A DNA stretch of 46,388 nt from Natribacillus halophilus (GCF_900100185.1 NZ_FNEN01000018.1:1-46388); one strand, 5' to 3'. Shown: positions 24,113 to 32,853, counted from the stretch's first letter. A program made the numbers and translations. Notes: generated by a model not told the origin, from the sequence alone.

Positions 24113-24576
24113 TGACAGCTTACTCCACCTTAAGCATAGTTTTCAAACAGCGCAACCCGTCAAATGAAACAGAAAAAGACATTTTGCCAATTTTTTCTTC
24201 CAATGCAGGTATCTATATACATGATGGCGATGATTTAATGATCTTAGGTGACTTGATCGACAGAGGCCCGCAAAGCAGGCAATGTGTTAACTTTGCGTTG
24301 AGCTTGATCAGTATATACCCTGATCAAGTGACGTACTTAATAGGCAATCACGAAAAGATGTTTTTAGACTTCGTTAACACAACAGACGTCAAAACACCAG
24401 CCGGTTACAACGATTTGCAGATTAAAGGCGAGAAATGGTACAAGAACGGCGGTGACGAGACGGTCCATGATTTCTTGGGGTATGTGCAACAATCTCTCGT
24501 GCAAACATCAACCGTCAGGATTTGCCAAGCGTCTATTCAGAAAACACAATCATTACTGATTATAGGTTATACGTAA
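24112..24576 (+). pseudogene. Remnant of a PPP-family metallophosphatase
   Basis: The frame holds the metal and phosphate motifs GDLIDRGPQS (about 46-55) and LIGNHEKMFLDF (about 75-87), and NGGDETVHDFLGY. It lacks the first signature GDxHG that should open the domain: the N terminus (MTAYSTLSIVFKQRN) is unrelated, there is no ribosome site, and the nominal start lies in the -35 of the divergent transporter promoter. The C-terminal half with the remaining metal histidines is also missing. It is therefore probably a fragment truncated at both ends. A plus-strand terminator follows. Confidence 0.75.
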
Positions 24577-24578
24577 AA

Positions 24579-24612
24579 AACCGGTCGCCTATCTCGGCGA
24601 TCGGTTATTTTG
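24579..24612 (+). terminator. Terminator after the phosphatase remnant
   Basis: AACCGGTCGCC (24579-24589) pairs with GGCGATCGGTT (24596-24606) around a 6-nt loop, followed by ATTTTGT: a plus-strand terminator, probably surviving from the intact gene. Confidence 0.8.
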
Positions 24613-24726
24613 TAGAGAAAAAACGTGAATTATGATAAAATGAAATCAGAAAATCAAATTGTCGTATAATCATACATGAGAAGGAAAGCATATCATATGG
24701 CACAAGCAAAAAAACGAGGTGTTTCT

Positions 24727-25032
24727 ATGCAACGTGAATCCATTCGTTTTAAAAGACGCTCCCAAGTCACTATCCCTAAAGAATTTGTTGATGCTTTAAA
24801 TTTACATGAAGGGGATCGACTGGAATGCCGTTTAGAAAATGGAAGGATCGTTATTGTCCCAACCGTTGAAATTCCAAAAGATCAAGCATGGTTTTGGACG
24901 GAAGAATGGCAGGAAGAAGAAAGAGAAGCCGAGGAAGATATAAAAGCAGGTCGTGTGAAAACATTTGATAATGTCGATGATTTAATTGCAGATTTGGAAA
25001 GCGATGAGACATCCGATGGCGATGAACGTTGA
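24727..25032 (+). CDS. AbrB/MazE-fold antitoxin
   Basis: A 101-aa protein with an N-terminal swapped-hairpin DNA-binding domain (SIRFKRRSQVTIPKEFVDAL, HEGDRLECRLENGRIVIVP) and an acidic C-terminal arm (EEWQEEEREAEEDI, DDLIADLESDE) suited to neutralising a basic toxin. AGGTG lies about 6 nt before the ATG at 24727; an upstream start (MRRKAYH) is less likely. TATAAT at 24665-24670 may be its -10. It overlaps the toxin gene by up to 17 nt. Confidence 0.82.
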   Translation: MQRESIRFKRRSQVTIPKEFVDALNLHEGDRLECRLENGRIVIVPTVEIPKDQAWFWTEEWQEEEREAEEDIKAGRVKTFDNVDDLIADLESDETSDGDER

Positions 25033-25291
25033 GCGAACCAGTCGGTTCAAAAAATCTTATAAAAAGCTGGATCAACAATCGCAAAAAGCGATAAATAAAG
25101 CATTGGTAATGATGACCGAAGATTTCTCTCACCCTTCACTAAGAATGAAAAAAATGAAAGGTTACCATAATCCCAATATATGGGGAATCAGCGCCAACAT
25201 GGACGTTCGCATTACCTTTCATTTTGAAAACACAGAAATGATTGTATTAAGAAACTGCGGTCATCATGATCGCACCTTAAATAACCCCTAA
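25016..25291 (+). CDS. RelE/ParE-superfamily toxin
   Basis: A 91-aa basic protein: VERTSRFKKSYKKLDQQSQKA (first helices), SLRMKKMKGYHNPNIWGISA, DVRITFHFENTEMIVLRNCG and a final HHDRTLNN. This is the order of the RelE/YafQ mRNA interferase fold, with clustered Lys/Arg and a C-terminal His pair as possible catalytic residues. Starts at 25016 and 25022 are both possible, both inside the antitoxin gene, so translation should be coupled. The pairing of a RelE-type toxin with an AbrB-type antitoxin is the notable point. Confidence 0.8.
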   Translation: MAMNVERTSRFKKSYKKLDQQSQKAINKALVMMTEDFSHPSLRMKKMKGYHNPNIWGISANMDVRITFHFENTEMIVLRNCGHHDRTLNNP

Positions 25292-25338
25292 CAACCTACA
25301 AAAGCGATCAAGCGACTACGGTTGCAGAGGGTTAAGCG

Positions 25339-25563
25339 GTGATTCCCGTATCCGCACGTGATGCTGCTCGCCAAAAGCTCATTGATGTATACTTAAAGAA
25401 AGTGGCGCCATTTTCTGAATGGAGCGGCTTTTTTATGGCTTTACTACCCATGGGTGGCGCCATTAGCTGCCAGGATCTGACGGATTATGGCTTCACTGTC
25501 CTCTACGCGGGAAACTATTTACCCAAAATTAAGACCACCCCGCATGGAGTGGCCTCGCCTTAA
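25339..25563 (+). CDS. Doubtful small ORF
   Basis: A GTG-started frame of 74 codons with GAGGG 7 nt upstream encodes MIPVSARDAARQKLIDVYLK and further sequence I do not recognise. Its last codons run through the ectD terminator stem on the opposite strand, and no homologous family comes to mind. It may be a degraded gene tail or chance. Confidence 0.2.
   Translation: MIPVSARDAARQKLIDVYLKKVAPFSEWSGFFMALLPMGGAISCQDLTDYGFTVLYAGNYLPKIKTTPHGVASP
25521..25556 (-). terminator. ectD terminator
   Basis: On the minus strand AGGCCACTCC (25546-25555) pairs with GGGGTGGTCT (25532-25541) through a 4-nt loop with two wobble pairs, followed by TAATTTTG. It begins about 10 nt after the ectD stop. Confidence 0.75.
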
Positions 25564-25564
25564 A

Positions 25565-26494
25565 TCATGTTGTCGCTTTGTCTTTTTCAAATGTTGGCTT
25601 GGGTTCCATCGGCTTGATTCCTTCCCGGTTCGCGAGAAATTCCGGACGCGGCTTCGCATCGCCAAAGGGTTCTTCCAGTTGATTATGGATAGAGTTAAAC
25701 ACGAAGAACGCGTTGCTTCGCGGTAAAGGCGATATGTTGCCGGCGGAACCGTGCATGGTATTACTTTCGAAAAATAGAACCATACCCGCTTTACCGGTGG
25801 CTGTTTCAATACGTTTTCCTGCTTTTTCAAATAGTTGGGTCAAAGTTTCCTTGTCGGGGATACCGAGTTCCTGCTTTTGCAGAGATTGCTCATAGTTATT
25901 ATCCGGCGTTTCTCCTGCGCAGGAGACGTACCATTGGTGGGATCCCGGAATCAACATCAAAGGCCCATTATATTCATAATTATCGGTTAATATAATCGAG
26001 CAGCTGACCGCTCTTGGTTTCGGCATCCCATCTTCCACGTGCCACGTTTCAAAATCGGAATGCCAATAAAATTCCTTGCCGTTAAAGCCCGGCTTAAAGT
26101 TAATGCGGGATTGGTTAATGTACACTTCGCTGCCCAGCAATTGTTGCGCTGCTTTCACAATGTGTTCGTTCGACGCCAAGCGGCTAAAGAAATCATTGTT
26201 CTTATGGACCTCAAAGATGGACCGGACTTCATCGCCTCCAGGCTCGGTCACGACGGTTTCCGAATTTACTCCCCTGGCGCTTTCGAGCGTCTGCTTAAGT
26301 TGATCCGACATAATATCTACTTCTTCTTCTGAAAAGACATCATTGAGCATGAGAAATCCGTTCTTCTCATAGGAATCCAGCTCTGATTCCCTGAGAGGTC
26401 CGTCAAACTCTCCTCGATTGTGAATGACCGGGTCCTCGCGTTTCATGAGTTTTGCATTGCTTCCTACCCTGGATGGATAAAAATCTGTACGCAT
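25565..26494 (-). CDS. ectD: Ectoine hydroxylase
   Basis: Fe(II)/2-oxoglutarate dioxygenase converting ectoine to 5-hydroxyectoine, a compatible solute against salt and heat. The 309-aa product has the iron facial triad H145-x-D147 (FYWHSDFETWH) and H248 (NTMHGSAGN), R259 for 2-oxoglutarate, and the EctD stretch QSRINFKPGFNGKEFYWHSD. AAGGAGTG 6-8 nt before the ATG at 26494 sets the start; 13 upstream residues are rejected. ectABC are not adjacent, so it is an orphan within the accessory block. Confidence 0.95.
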   Translation of the reverse strand: MRTDFYPSRVGSNAKLMKREDPVIHNRGEFDGPLRESELDSYEKNGFLMLNDVFSEEEVDIMSDQLKQTLESARGVNSETVVTEPGGDEVRSIFEVHKNNDFFSRLASNEHIVKAAQQLLGSEVYINQSRINFKPGFNGKEFYWHSDFETWHVEDGMPKPRAVSCSIILTDNYEYNGPLMLIPGSHQWYVSCAGETPDNNYEQSLQKQELGIPDKETLTQLFEKAGKRIETATGKAGMVLFFESNTMHGSAGNISPLPRSNAFFVFNSIHNQLEEPFGDAKPRPEFLANREGIKPMEPKPTFEKDKATT

Positions 26495-26716
26495 CTGAAA
26501 CACTCCTTCATTCATTTGATTAATTTTGATCAACTTATATATCCATCTTATCTGGTAAGAATTCTTGGCGCAAATCGCTTTTAAAGCAAATGTGAACGCA
26601 TAAAACGGTGAGGAAAGCTGTGAAATTATGTGATCAAAATCGGACTATTTTTGCAGCTTCTAGCTTTTTTTATCGCTTTATTGCTTACTCTGGTCTTAAT
26701 AATCGGGATTCAGAAC

Positions 26717-26740
26717 GAAAAAAATGCGCCCGACGGGCGC
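26717..26740 (-). terminator. Terminator of the 61-aa gene
   Basis: GCGCCC-GTC-GGGCGC on the minus strand (26726-26740), followed by ATTTTTTT, starting 1 nt past the stop codon at 26742. The rest of 26495-26716 shows only the ectD leader and no other recognisable feature. Confidence 0.9.
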
Positions 26741-26741
26741 T

Positions 26742-26927
26742 TTATTTTTCTATCTCTGAAACTTCCACCGATATCACGTGTTCCTTGAAAAAAGAAACCC
26801 CGTCTTTGTTATATGTTCCACTTTCCCCGATGAATTCATTCTTGACTTCATTTTCGCTTTCGCCTTCTTCTTCTACGTGGAGCACGTATCCATTGGTTAA
26901 AGATACCTTAACATCGTAGCGCGTCAT
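26742..26927 (-). CDS. Small conserved-looking protein of unknown function, 61 aa
   Basis: MTRYDVKVSLTNGYVLHVEE followed by an acidic middle and a C-terminal VSFFKEHVISVEVSEIEK. The alternating hydrophobic pattern suggests a small beta-rich soluble domain. I do not recognise the family. GGAGGG 7 nt before the ATG at 26927 and a strong terminator right after the stop argue that it is a real monocistronic gene. An upstream extension (MMTCVMITTS) is rejected. Confidence 0.7.
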   Translation of the reverse strand: MTRYDVKVSLTNGYVLHVEEEGESENEVKNEFIGESGTYNKDGVSFFKEHVISVEVSEIEK

Positions 26928-27094
26928 AGCCTTACCCTCCCAAATGTAAGATGTTGTTATCATAACGCAAGTCATCATCCTTTTGAAACCCTGCGTCTAA
27001 AATTCCATGCATTCACACTTCCCTCGATGAATAATGATGTGTTACGATGATATTGCCTAAAGGTGGCCAACATCAAAGAAAAGGAGGAAGCTCG

Positions 27095-27250
27095 ATGCTT
27101 ATTTATACAAAGGGGCGTGAATTATTGGAGAAGGATCTTCGTGAGCAGGAAAATACAGACGCGGATCAAAATCAAACGACGCTGGTAAAACCGGAACCTA
27201 AACAAAGAAGCAAGAAGTTTAGACGTTTTTTCCGCAAAATGAACAGATAA
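27095..27250 (+). CDS. Small basic protein of unknown function, 51 aa
   Basis: MLIYTKGRELLEKDLREQEN, a polar middle, then a strongly basic tail RSKKFRRFFRKMNR. An ideal AAGGAGG lies 7 nt before the ATG at 27095. The acidic-then-basic layout could bind nucleic acid or membrane; no family is recognised. It is a lone plus-strand gene between two minus-strand genes. A terminator stands 146 nt downstream at 27396, leaving room for a structured 3' RNA. Confidence 0.6.
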   Translation: MLIYTKGRELLEKDLREQENTDADQNQTTLVKPEPKQRSKKFRRFFRKMNR

Positions 27251-27395
27251 CCACACACATTATTTAAATTTCTGAATAATGTTTACGCTCTCCGACATCT
27301 TTCCCAAGACAGAGCTGAAGCAGACTCGAGAAGGAGCCTGCTTCCATTATGATATTTGGTGACATTCCTTATGCTATGTTCTTCATGATAAAGGA

Positions 27396-27433
27396 ACAGC
27401 CGGTGGCTTGTAAAGCGTCCGGCTGTTTTTTTT
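27396..27433 (+). terminator. Strong plus-strand terminator
   Basis: ACAGCCGG (27396-27403) pairs with CCGGCTGT (27419-27426), followed by an 8-T run. The nearest plus-strand gene ends at 27250. Between them lies GAAGCAG...CTGCTTC (about 27325-27353), another potential stem, so a long 3' UTR or a small RNA may end here. Confidence 0.85.
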
Positions 27434-27481
27434 CTAGGAAAATTAAGAAGCCAGATTGTGACATGGACGTCATGACACCAG

Positions 27482-28021
27482 CTATTGCTCCATCTGTCTC
27501 GCCAGGAATCCGGCTGCCGTTTCCATGAGCGTACGGGCAACATTTTCCTCCGGAGCCTGATCTTTTGCAATCATCACCACAGCTCCGATCGGGTCGCCGT
27601 TGGCGATGATCGGGGCAACTACATACCCTTGCATCGCGTCGCGATGATCGCTGACGAGATTGTACTCTCCGTGTTCAAACTCCGTCACCGTCTGTCTTTT
27701 ATCGATGGCAGACTCCACCATTTCGCCGATGCTCTTGTGGGCATAATCCTTCCTGGAACCTCCCGAAACGGCAATGTAGGAATCACGATCGGAGACGAGA
27801 ATCGGGTGGCCGAGACTATCATACAAAGCTTCGGCATATTCTTTGGCAAAATCTCCGAGTTCCGAGATCGGGGAGTATTTTTTCAAAATCACTTCTCCAT
27901 CCCGGTCGACAAAAATCTCCAATGGATCGCCTTCGCGGATTCGAAGGGTTTTACGTATTTCTTTCGGAATGACGACTCGTCCTAAATCATCAATGCGACG
28001 GACAATACCAGTAGCTTTCAT
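27482..28021 (-). CDS. spoVT: Stage V sporulation protein T
   Basis: Forespore regulator that tunes sigma-G genes. The 179-aa product has an N-terminal AbrB-like domain (ATGIVRRIDDLGRVVIPKEI, IREGDPLEIFVDRDGEVILK) and a C-terminal GAF domain (SDRDSYIAVSGG, GYVVAPIIANGDPIGAVVMI). GAGG 7 nt before the ATG at 28021 sets the start; 28 upstream residues are rejected. A sigma-G type promoter stands at 28093-28123. It follows mfd and is not followed by yabM. Confidence 0.96.
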   Translation of the reverse strand: MKATGIVRRIDDLGRVVIPKEIRKTLRIREGDPLEIFVDRDGEVILKKYSPISELGDFAKEYAEALYDSLGHPILVSDRDSYIAVSGGSRKDYAHKSIGEMVESAIDKRQTVTEFEHGEYNLVSDHRDAMQGYVVAPIIANGDPIGAVVMIAKDQAPEENVARTLMETAAGFLARQMEQ

Positions 28022-28092
28022 GCAGATACCTCTCTTTCTTATGATGAAATCTCTTTCAGTGATCAGGTCTGTCTGCTTCACGTGATTATGGG

Positions 28093-28123
28093 TAGTATCC
28101 GTCATCCAAAAAAGAACTATTCA
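28093..28123 (-). promoter_or_regulatory. Sigma-G/sigma-F type promoter of spoVT
   Basis: The minus strand shows TGAATA (28118-28123), 18 bp, GATACTA (28093-28099), close to the sigma-G consensus (GNATR - 18 - CATAMTA). spoVT is sigma-G controlled in B. subtilis. Confidence 0.72.
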
Positions 28124-28171
28124 CCCATAATAAAAGAATTTTTACATGTGGGCACCAATTCGGCTGATCAT

Positions 28172-31100
28172 TCACGAAGACACCGTTTCTGACAAATAAT
28201 CTTTTCTCACTTCCGGAATCCGGGAAAGGATTTTATCGAGCAAGGAGACGTAAACAGCCGAAGATAAACGTTTGGCGTGAACGATAAGCTTTATTTTCGG
28301 GCCATCCGTTCCGACGACGACATCTCTGCCCAACTCATTGACGAATTGAAAGAGCAAAGCCCCGTCGATAACGTTCGAGGTTTCCTCTGAAAGCATGATG
28401 GTGCATTTCCCTCCGCTTTCCGAGATCGATTCTACACCTTCCTGACGGGCATACAACTTGATCCTTGATATCGAAAACAAGGCACGAACCTCATCCGGAT
28501 ATTCACCGAAACGGTCGATCATTTCATCCTGTAAATCGCTTAAGTCATCGAATGTCTCCAGACCCCGAAAGCGTTTGTACATTTCGATCTTTTGTTTGGC
28601 ATCCTTAATATAATCTTCCGGAATATAAGCTTCCACTTTCACATCCAATTCAATATCGGAGGCCTTCGTTTCCGCTTCCTGGACCCCTTTGCGGTTATCG
28701 ATCGCTTCCTTAAGCATTTGCGAATACATATCGAAACCGACCGAATCAATGTAGCCGTGTTGTTCAGCCCCCAATAAGTTCCCGGCGCCCCGGATCGACA
28801 AGTCACGCATGGCGATTTTAAAACCGGAACCGAGCTCCGTAAATTCCTTAATCGACTGCAGGCGTTGCTCAGCCACTTCCGTGAGCACCTTATCCCGTTG
28901 ATAGGAGAAATACGCGTAAGCGACGCGATTGGAGCGTCCGACGCGGCCGCGGATTTGATACAACTGGGAAAGCCCCATCCGGTCCGCATGATTGATAATC
29001 AGAGTATTAACATTCGGAATATCGACCCCTGATTCGATAATCGTCGTCGTCACCAATACATCTTTATGCCCTTCCAGAAAGTCAATCATCGTCGCTTCCA
29101 ATTCTCGCTCCTGCATCTGACCATGGGCGTAAGCCACTTCAGCTTCAGGCACGAGCATGGAGATTTGCTCTGTCATTCGTTCGATGTTATCAACCCGGTT
29201 GTGCAGAAAGTACACTTGTCCCCCGCGGCCGAGCTCACGTTCAATCGCTTCCTTGACGAGTGACGGGTTATACTCCAACACGTACGTTTGTACGGGGAAA
29301 CGATTTTCCGGGGGTGTTTCGATCAGGGATAAGTCACGCACTCCGAGCATCGACATGTGAAGCGTCCTCGGAATCGGGGTTGCCGTTAATGTCAGCACAT
29401 CAATATTGGCCCGCAATTGCTTGATTTTTTCCTTGTGGGTGACCCCAAAGCGTTGCTCTTCATCGACGATCAAAAAGCCGAGGTCCTTAAACTGAATATC
29501 TTTTGATAATAAACGGTGGGTCCCTATGACCAGGTCGAGACCGCCCGTCTTGAGAGAACGGAGCGTTTCGTTCTGTTGTTTCCGCGTGCGGAAACGGTTA
29601 AGAAGGCCAATGTTGATCGGATAATCGGCAAATCGTTCGTTAAAAGTATCAAAATGCTGTTGCGCGAGAATCGTCGTCGGCACGAGCAGAGCCACTTGCT
29701 TGCCGTCCATAATCGCCTTGAAAGCCGCGCGAATCGCCACTTCTGTTTTTCCGTAGCCGACATCCCCGCATAAAAGACGGTCCATGGGCCTCTCTCTCTC
29801 CATATCTTCCTTGATCTCGCTGATGGCTTTAAGCTGGTCTTCGGTTTCCTGATAAGGAAAAGCGGCTTCAAAATCGCGTTGTTCCTGATCATCCTGAGAA
29901 AAAGCGTATCCCTGTGAAGCCTCGCGCTCCGCGTACAGCTTGACGAGGTCATCGGCAATGTCCTGAACGGATGACTCAACCTTTCGCTTGACCTTTTTCC
30001 AACTTTGCCCCCCGAGTTTATAAATCTTGGGGTCTTTATCTTCGGAGCCGACATATTTTTGCACTTGGTCGATTTGTTCAACAGGAACATACAATTTGTC
30101 ATTACCGGCATAAGAAATATGAAGATAATCCTGGTAAAGACCATTGACGGCCAGTGTCTCGATTCCCAAATATTTGCCTATGCCGTGGTCCACATGAACG
30201 ACAAGATCCCCGACATGCAACTCGGAATAACTCTTGATCCGTTCTGCATTCGATAACTTTTGCTGGCGACGCTTGCGGGTGACTTTCTTCGTAAACGTCT
30301 CTCGCTCGGTAATGACGGCCAGTTGATCAAAGGGAAGCTCAAAGCCATTGTGTAAATCCCCTTGCATGATATAGGCGCGCCGGCTTTGCAATTCCGTATC
30401 GCGCGTCACCCATTCCGCCTCCATGTCATAGTCACTCAACACATTTTGCAATCTTCGCCCTCGCTCTTCATCAGCCGCGATGAAGACGACGGTGAAGTCC
30501 CCTTTCATCCAGCGTTCCATTTCCCCTTGTAATACCGGCATTTGTCCGTGGAATTGCTGCATGGACTTACAGTTGACATTGACGATGTTTTGCGGTTGGG
30601 TGGCAGGAATACTCCGCAAGAACAATGAAAAATAGACGATGGGCTGCCGAATCGTCTGTAATATCGTCTGGAAAGACACGGACACGCGTATGCCCTGGGG
30701 GGCATCCCCTTGCTCCAGCAACGACAACTGCCAATTGGCTTCTTCCTCATCGAGCCGTTCCGCTGTCTCCTGGACCCGGCTGATTTCATCGATAAAGACG
30801 ACAGCGTCCTCGGGTAAATAATCTACAAGCGTTTGTGCCTCCGAATAAAAATACGTCATATACTTGTATAAACCCTGAAAACGTATCTGTTCTTTTAACT
30901 GATCACGTTCCCAGGACAGTTTTTGCCGTAATTGATCCTTTGTCTCTCTATCTTTCACCTGTTTGATGGTTTCCTCCATGGCGGCATCCAGCTTCTCGGC
31001 GGCCTGTTGCCAATGGTCGGCAAACAATACCGTTTCATCCGCGGGCCCGATCTGCACGGATGATATCCCATCCAAAGACCGCTGGTCCTCGGCATTGAAG

Positions 31101-31717
31101 TAACGAATCGATTCAATTTCGGTATCGAAAAGATCCACGCGAATCGGATAGGTTTCCGTTAAAGGATAGACATCAATAATTCCCCCGCGCACGCTAAATT
31201 CCCCCGGGGAGGAAACCATATCTACGCGCGCATATCCCATAGAGGCCAAACGACTTAAAAACAAGTCAACATCCAGCTCATCCTGCTCCCGAAGTGCCAT
31301 TTGGCTCTTTGACCACACTTCTTTCGGAGGAAGTAACCGTCTAAGCCCTGCGATCGGAACGATTAATACACCCTGAAAATCGTTAAACAGCGCGTTCATC
31401 ACTTCCAGACGCTGGGCTCTCATTTCCGGGCTTGCAACGGCAATCTCTGCAGAAATCAACTCGTTCACGGGATATAAATAAACATGTTCTTCTCCGAGCA
31501 AATCGCTCAAATCCTCTTGCCACTTTTGCGCTTGCAGCAAGTTATACGTCACCAGGATTTGTGGCTTTTGTCCCGTATCATACAAAGCCGAGGACAATAA
31601 CGTTTTTGCAGAACCGCTCAACCCCGTGAGCAATTGTTCATGCAACCCATTTTCCAAACCGTCCTCAATGCTTTGGATGTGTTTATTTTTCGCCAATGTT
31701 TGTGCGATCGACTTCAT
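28172..31717 (-). CDS. mfd: Transcription-repair coupling factor
   Basis: Removes RNA polymerase stalled at lesions and recruits UvrA. The 1181-aa product has a UvrB-like N-terminal module ([35 protein letters not shown]), the RNA polymerase interaction domain ([20 protein letters not shown]), a RecG-like translocase with Walker [18 protein letters not shown], the DEEQR box ([10 protein letters not shown]) and QIRGRVGRS, and the C-terminal TRCF domain. ATG 31717 is preferred, with GGAGG 10 nt upstream; a TTG at 31723 is possible. Confidence 0.97.
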   Translation of the reverse strand: MKSIAQTLAKNKHIQSIEDGLENGLHEQLLTGLSGSAKTLLSSALYDTGQKPQILVTYNLLQAQKWQEDLSDLLGEEHVYLYPVNELISAEIAVASPEMRAQRLEVMNALFNDFQGVLIVPIAGLRRLLPPKEVWSKSQMALREQDELDVDLFLSRLASMGYARVDMVSSPGEFSVRGGIIDVYPLTETYPIRVDLFDTEIESIRYFNAEDQRSLDGISSVQIGPADETVLFADHWQQAAEKLDAAMEETIKQVKDRETKDQLRQKLSWERDQLKEQIRFQGLYKYMTYFYSEAQTLVDYLPEDAVVFIDEISRVQETAERLDEEEANWQLSLLEQGDAPQGIRVSVSFQTILQTIRQPIVYFSLFLRSIPATQPQNIVNVNCKSMQQFHGQMPVLQGEMERWMKGDFTVVFIAADEERGRRLQNVLSDYDMEAEWVTRDTELQSRRAYIMQGDLHNGFELPFDQLAVITERETFTKKVTRKRRQQKLSNAERIKSYSELHVGDLVVHVDHGIGKYLGIETLAVNGLYQDYLHISYAGNDKLYVPVEQIDQVQKYVGSEDKDPKIYKLGGQSWKKVKRKVESSVQDIADDLVKLYAEREASQGYAFSQDDQEQRDFEAAFPYQETEDQLKAISEIKEDMERERPMDRLLCGDVGYGKTEVAIRAAFKAIMDGKQVALLVPTTILAQQHFDTFNERFADYPINIGLLNRFRTRKQQNETLRSLKTGGLDLVIGTHRLLSKDIQFKDLGFLIVDEEQRFGVTHKEKIKQLRANIDVLTLTATPIPRTLHMSMLGVRDLSLIETPPENRFPVQTYVLEYNPSLVKEAIERELGRGGQVYFLHNRVDNIERMTEQISMLVPEAEVAYAHGQMQERELEATMIDFLEGHKDVLVTTTIIESGVDIPNVNTLIINHADRMGLSQLYQIRGRVGRSNRVAYAYFSYQRDKVLTEVAEQRLQSIKEFTELGSGFKIAMRDLSIRGAGNLLGAEQHGYIDSVGFDMYSQMLKEAIDNRKGVQEAETKASDIELDVKVEAYIPEDYIKDAKQKIEMYKRFRGLETFDDLSDLQDEMIDRFGEYPDEVRALFSISRIKLYARQEGVESISESGGKCTIMLSEETSNVIDGALLFQFVNELGRDVVVGTDGPKIKLIVHAKRLSSAVYVSLLDKILSRIPEVRKDYLSETVSS

Positions 31718-31851
31718 GAACAAGCATCCTCCCCTGCTTCAGCTCATTCTTAATGATAGGAAAAGCGACCTCTTCTAAGCCCGCCTTTTTTCAAACTATT
31801 CTCAATCGTCTTCTCCCGTGAACCTCCCGAAACGACTAACAAAGTCCGCCG

Positions 31852-32082
31852 CTAATGGATCCAGACTGTTTGTTCATGCAGATCGGGATTGAGCGCCGTC
31901 GCCTCATCGCATGATTCACAAAGGATGTCCACATGAACATGGCCGGCTTGATCCACATTCATCATTTCTTCCTGGTCTTGTTGGGAGAGAAGCCCAAATC
32001 CAAGATCCCGGTAGCTCTTTCCGGATGCCGAAATGATGCCCATCTCCGTCCCGCATTGGCGACAATGATAGTATAGAGCCAT
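31852..32082 (-). CDS. fin: Anti-sigma-F factor Fin
   Basis: Promotes the sigma-F to sigma-G switch in the forespore. The 76-aa protein equals B. subtilis Fin (YabK) in length and keeps both zinc-finger pairs, C7-x2-C10 (HCRQCGTEMG) and C55-x2-C58 (LCESCDEA). AGAGG lies 7 nt before the ATG at 32082; upstream residues opening with MSLVNTT are rejected. Its own sigma-F-like promoter (32115-32144) separates it from pth. The 130-nt gap before mfd shows nothing distinctive. Confidence 0.94.
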   Translation of the reverse strand: MALYYHCRQCGTEMGIISASGKSYRDLGFGLLSQQDQEEMMNVDQAGHVHVDILCESCDEATALNPDLHEQTVWIH

Positions 32083-32114
32083 CCACAACCCTCTCCTTTC
32101 GTTACACTTATAGG

Positions 32115-32144
32115 TAGTGTTAACGAGTGACATCGGAGATATAC
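32115..32144 (-). promoter_or_regulatory. Sigma-F type promoter of fin
   Basis: The minus strand shows GTATA (32140-32144), 15 bp, GTTAACACTA (32115-32124), matching the sigma-F pattern GYWTA - 15 - GGNNANANTW except for one position. fin is sigma-F dependent in B. subtilis. Confidence 0.68.
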
Positions 32145-32146
32145 AG

Positions 32147-32180
32147 TCTAGAGGTTAGAGGTGGGAAGTGAGAGGTGGGA
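32147..32180 (+). repeat. G-rich heptad tract, copy 1
   Basis: TCTAGAGGTTAGAGGTGGGA and onward, a purine-rich stretch with a 7-bp rhythm of the GAGGTGG type. It sits between the pth stop and the fin promoter. Similar tracts occur at 34638, 39418 and 46195, all G-rich on the plus strand. Confidence 0.7.
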
Positions 32181-32181
32181 C

Positions 32182-32742
32182 TTAATTGTATTGATTCATG
32201 ACATAGTCAAAATCCGCTTCCATCCAGGCTTTACAGGCTTTTGTCACGTACTGCTGCACGTTCTCTATCTCTTTACGCTCTTCTTTGCTGAATCGTGCAA
32301 GCACGTGTGATGTCACCGATTGGCCTTCCCGGGGGCGTCCAATGCCGATACGTGCGCGATTAAACGCCTTCGTATCCAAGTGATCGATAAGGGAGCGAAG
32401 GCCATTATGCCCCCCGTGGCCGCCCGTTTTACGAAATTTCGTCACACCTACCGCCAAGTCCAGGTCATCGTAGATGACGAGGATATCAGCAGACTCGATG
32501 CCAAAATAATCGACAATCGCCTGGACAGAACGACCTGATCGGTTCATATACGTTTGCGGTTTAAGCAATAGGATACGTTCACCATCAACGGTGATTTCAT
32601 TATATTCGCCCTGAAAAGCCTTATGTTTATTTAACTTGACTCCCGATTCTTTCGCGAGCTCATCCAACACCATAAACCCAACATTATGGCGTGTCTTTGC
32701 ATATTTTAACCCGGGATTGCCGAGACCAACAAGTAATTTCAC
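32182..32742 (-). CDS. pth: Peptidyl-tRNA hydrolase
   Basis: Recycles peptidyl-tRNA dropped from ribosomes (SpoVC). The 186-aa product has KLLVGLGNPG, the catalytic His at position 19 (KTRHNVGFMVLDEL), QTYMNRSG, LVIYDDLDL and GGHGGHNGLRS. The start is GTG at 32742 with AAGGAGG 6 nt upstream; 32 in-frame upstream residues (MCPGRRG) are rejected. A terminator-like hairpin lies about 33 nt upstream of the start. Confidence 0.95.
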   Translation of the reverse strand: MKLLVGLGNPGLKYAKTRHNVGFMVLDELAKESGVKLNKHKAFQGEYNEITVDGERILLLKPQTYMNRSGRSVQAIVDYFGIESADILVIYDDLDLAVGVTKFRKTGGHGGHNGLRSLIDHLDTKAFNRARIGIGRPREGQSVTSHVLARFSKEERKEIENVQQYVTKACKAWMEADFDYVMNQYN

Positions 32743-32774
32743 TTTAAACCTCCTTCGAAGGAGAGCCATATCGT

Positions 32775-32802
32775 GAAAAAGGCATAACCTGTAGGCTATG
32801 CC
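32775..32802 (-). terminator. Terminator-like hairpin between ctc and pth
   Basis: GGCATAGCC (minus; 32794-32802) pairs with GGTTATGCC (32781-32789) with one wobble pair and a 4-nt loop, followed by TTTTTC. It lies about 50 nt after the ctc stop and about 33 nt before the pth start. Confidence 0.75.
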
Positions 32803-32853
32803 TCCTGAAATGTAACAACCTCTTCTCCCGGGGCACACCAGGAAGACGGAAGC

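Noticed and set aside
24544-24640. Frameshifted C-terminal continuation of the phosphatase fragment
   Set aside because: A second frame stays open for a while, but it runs through the terminator hairpin 24579-24606 and shows no phosphatase motifs.
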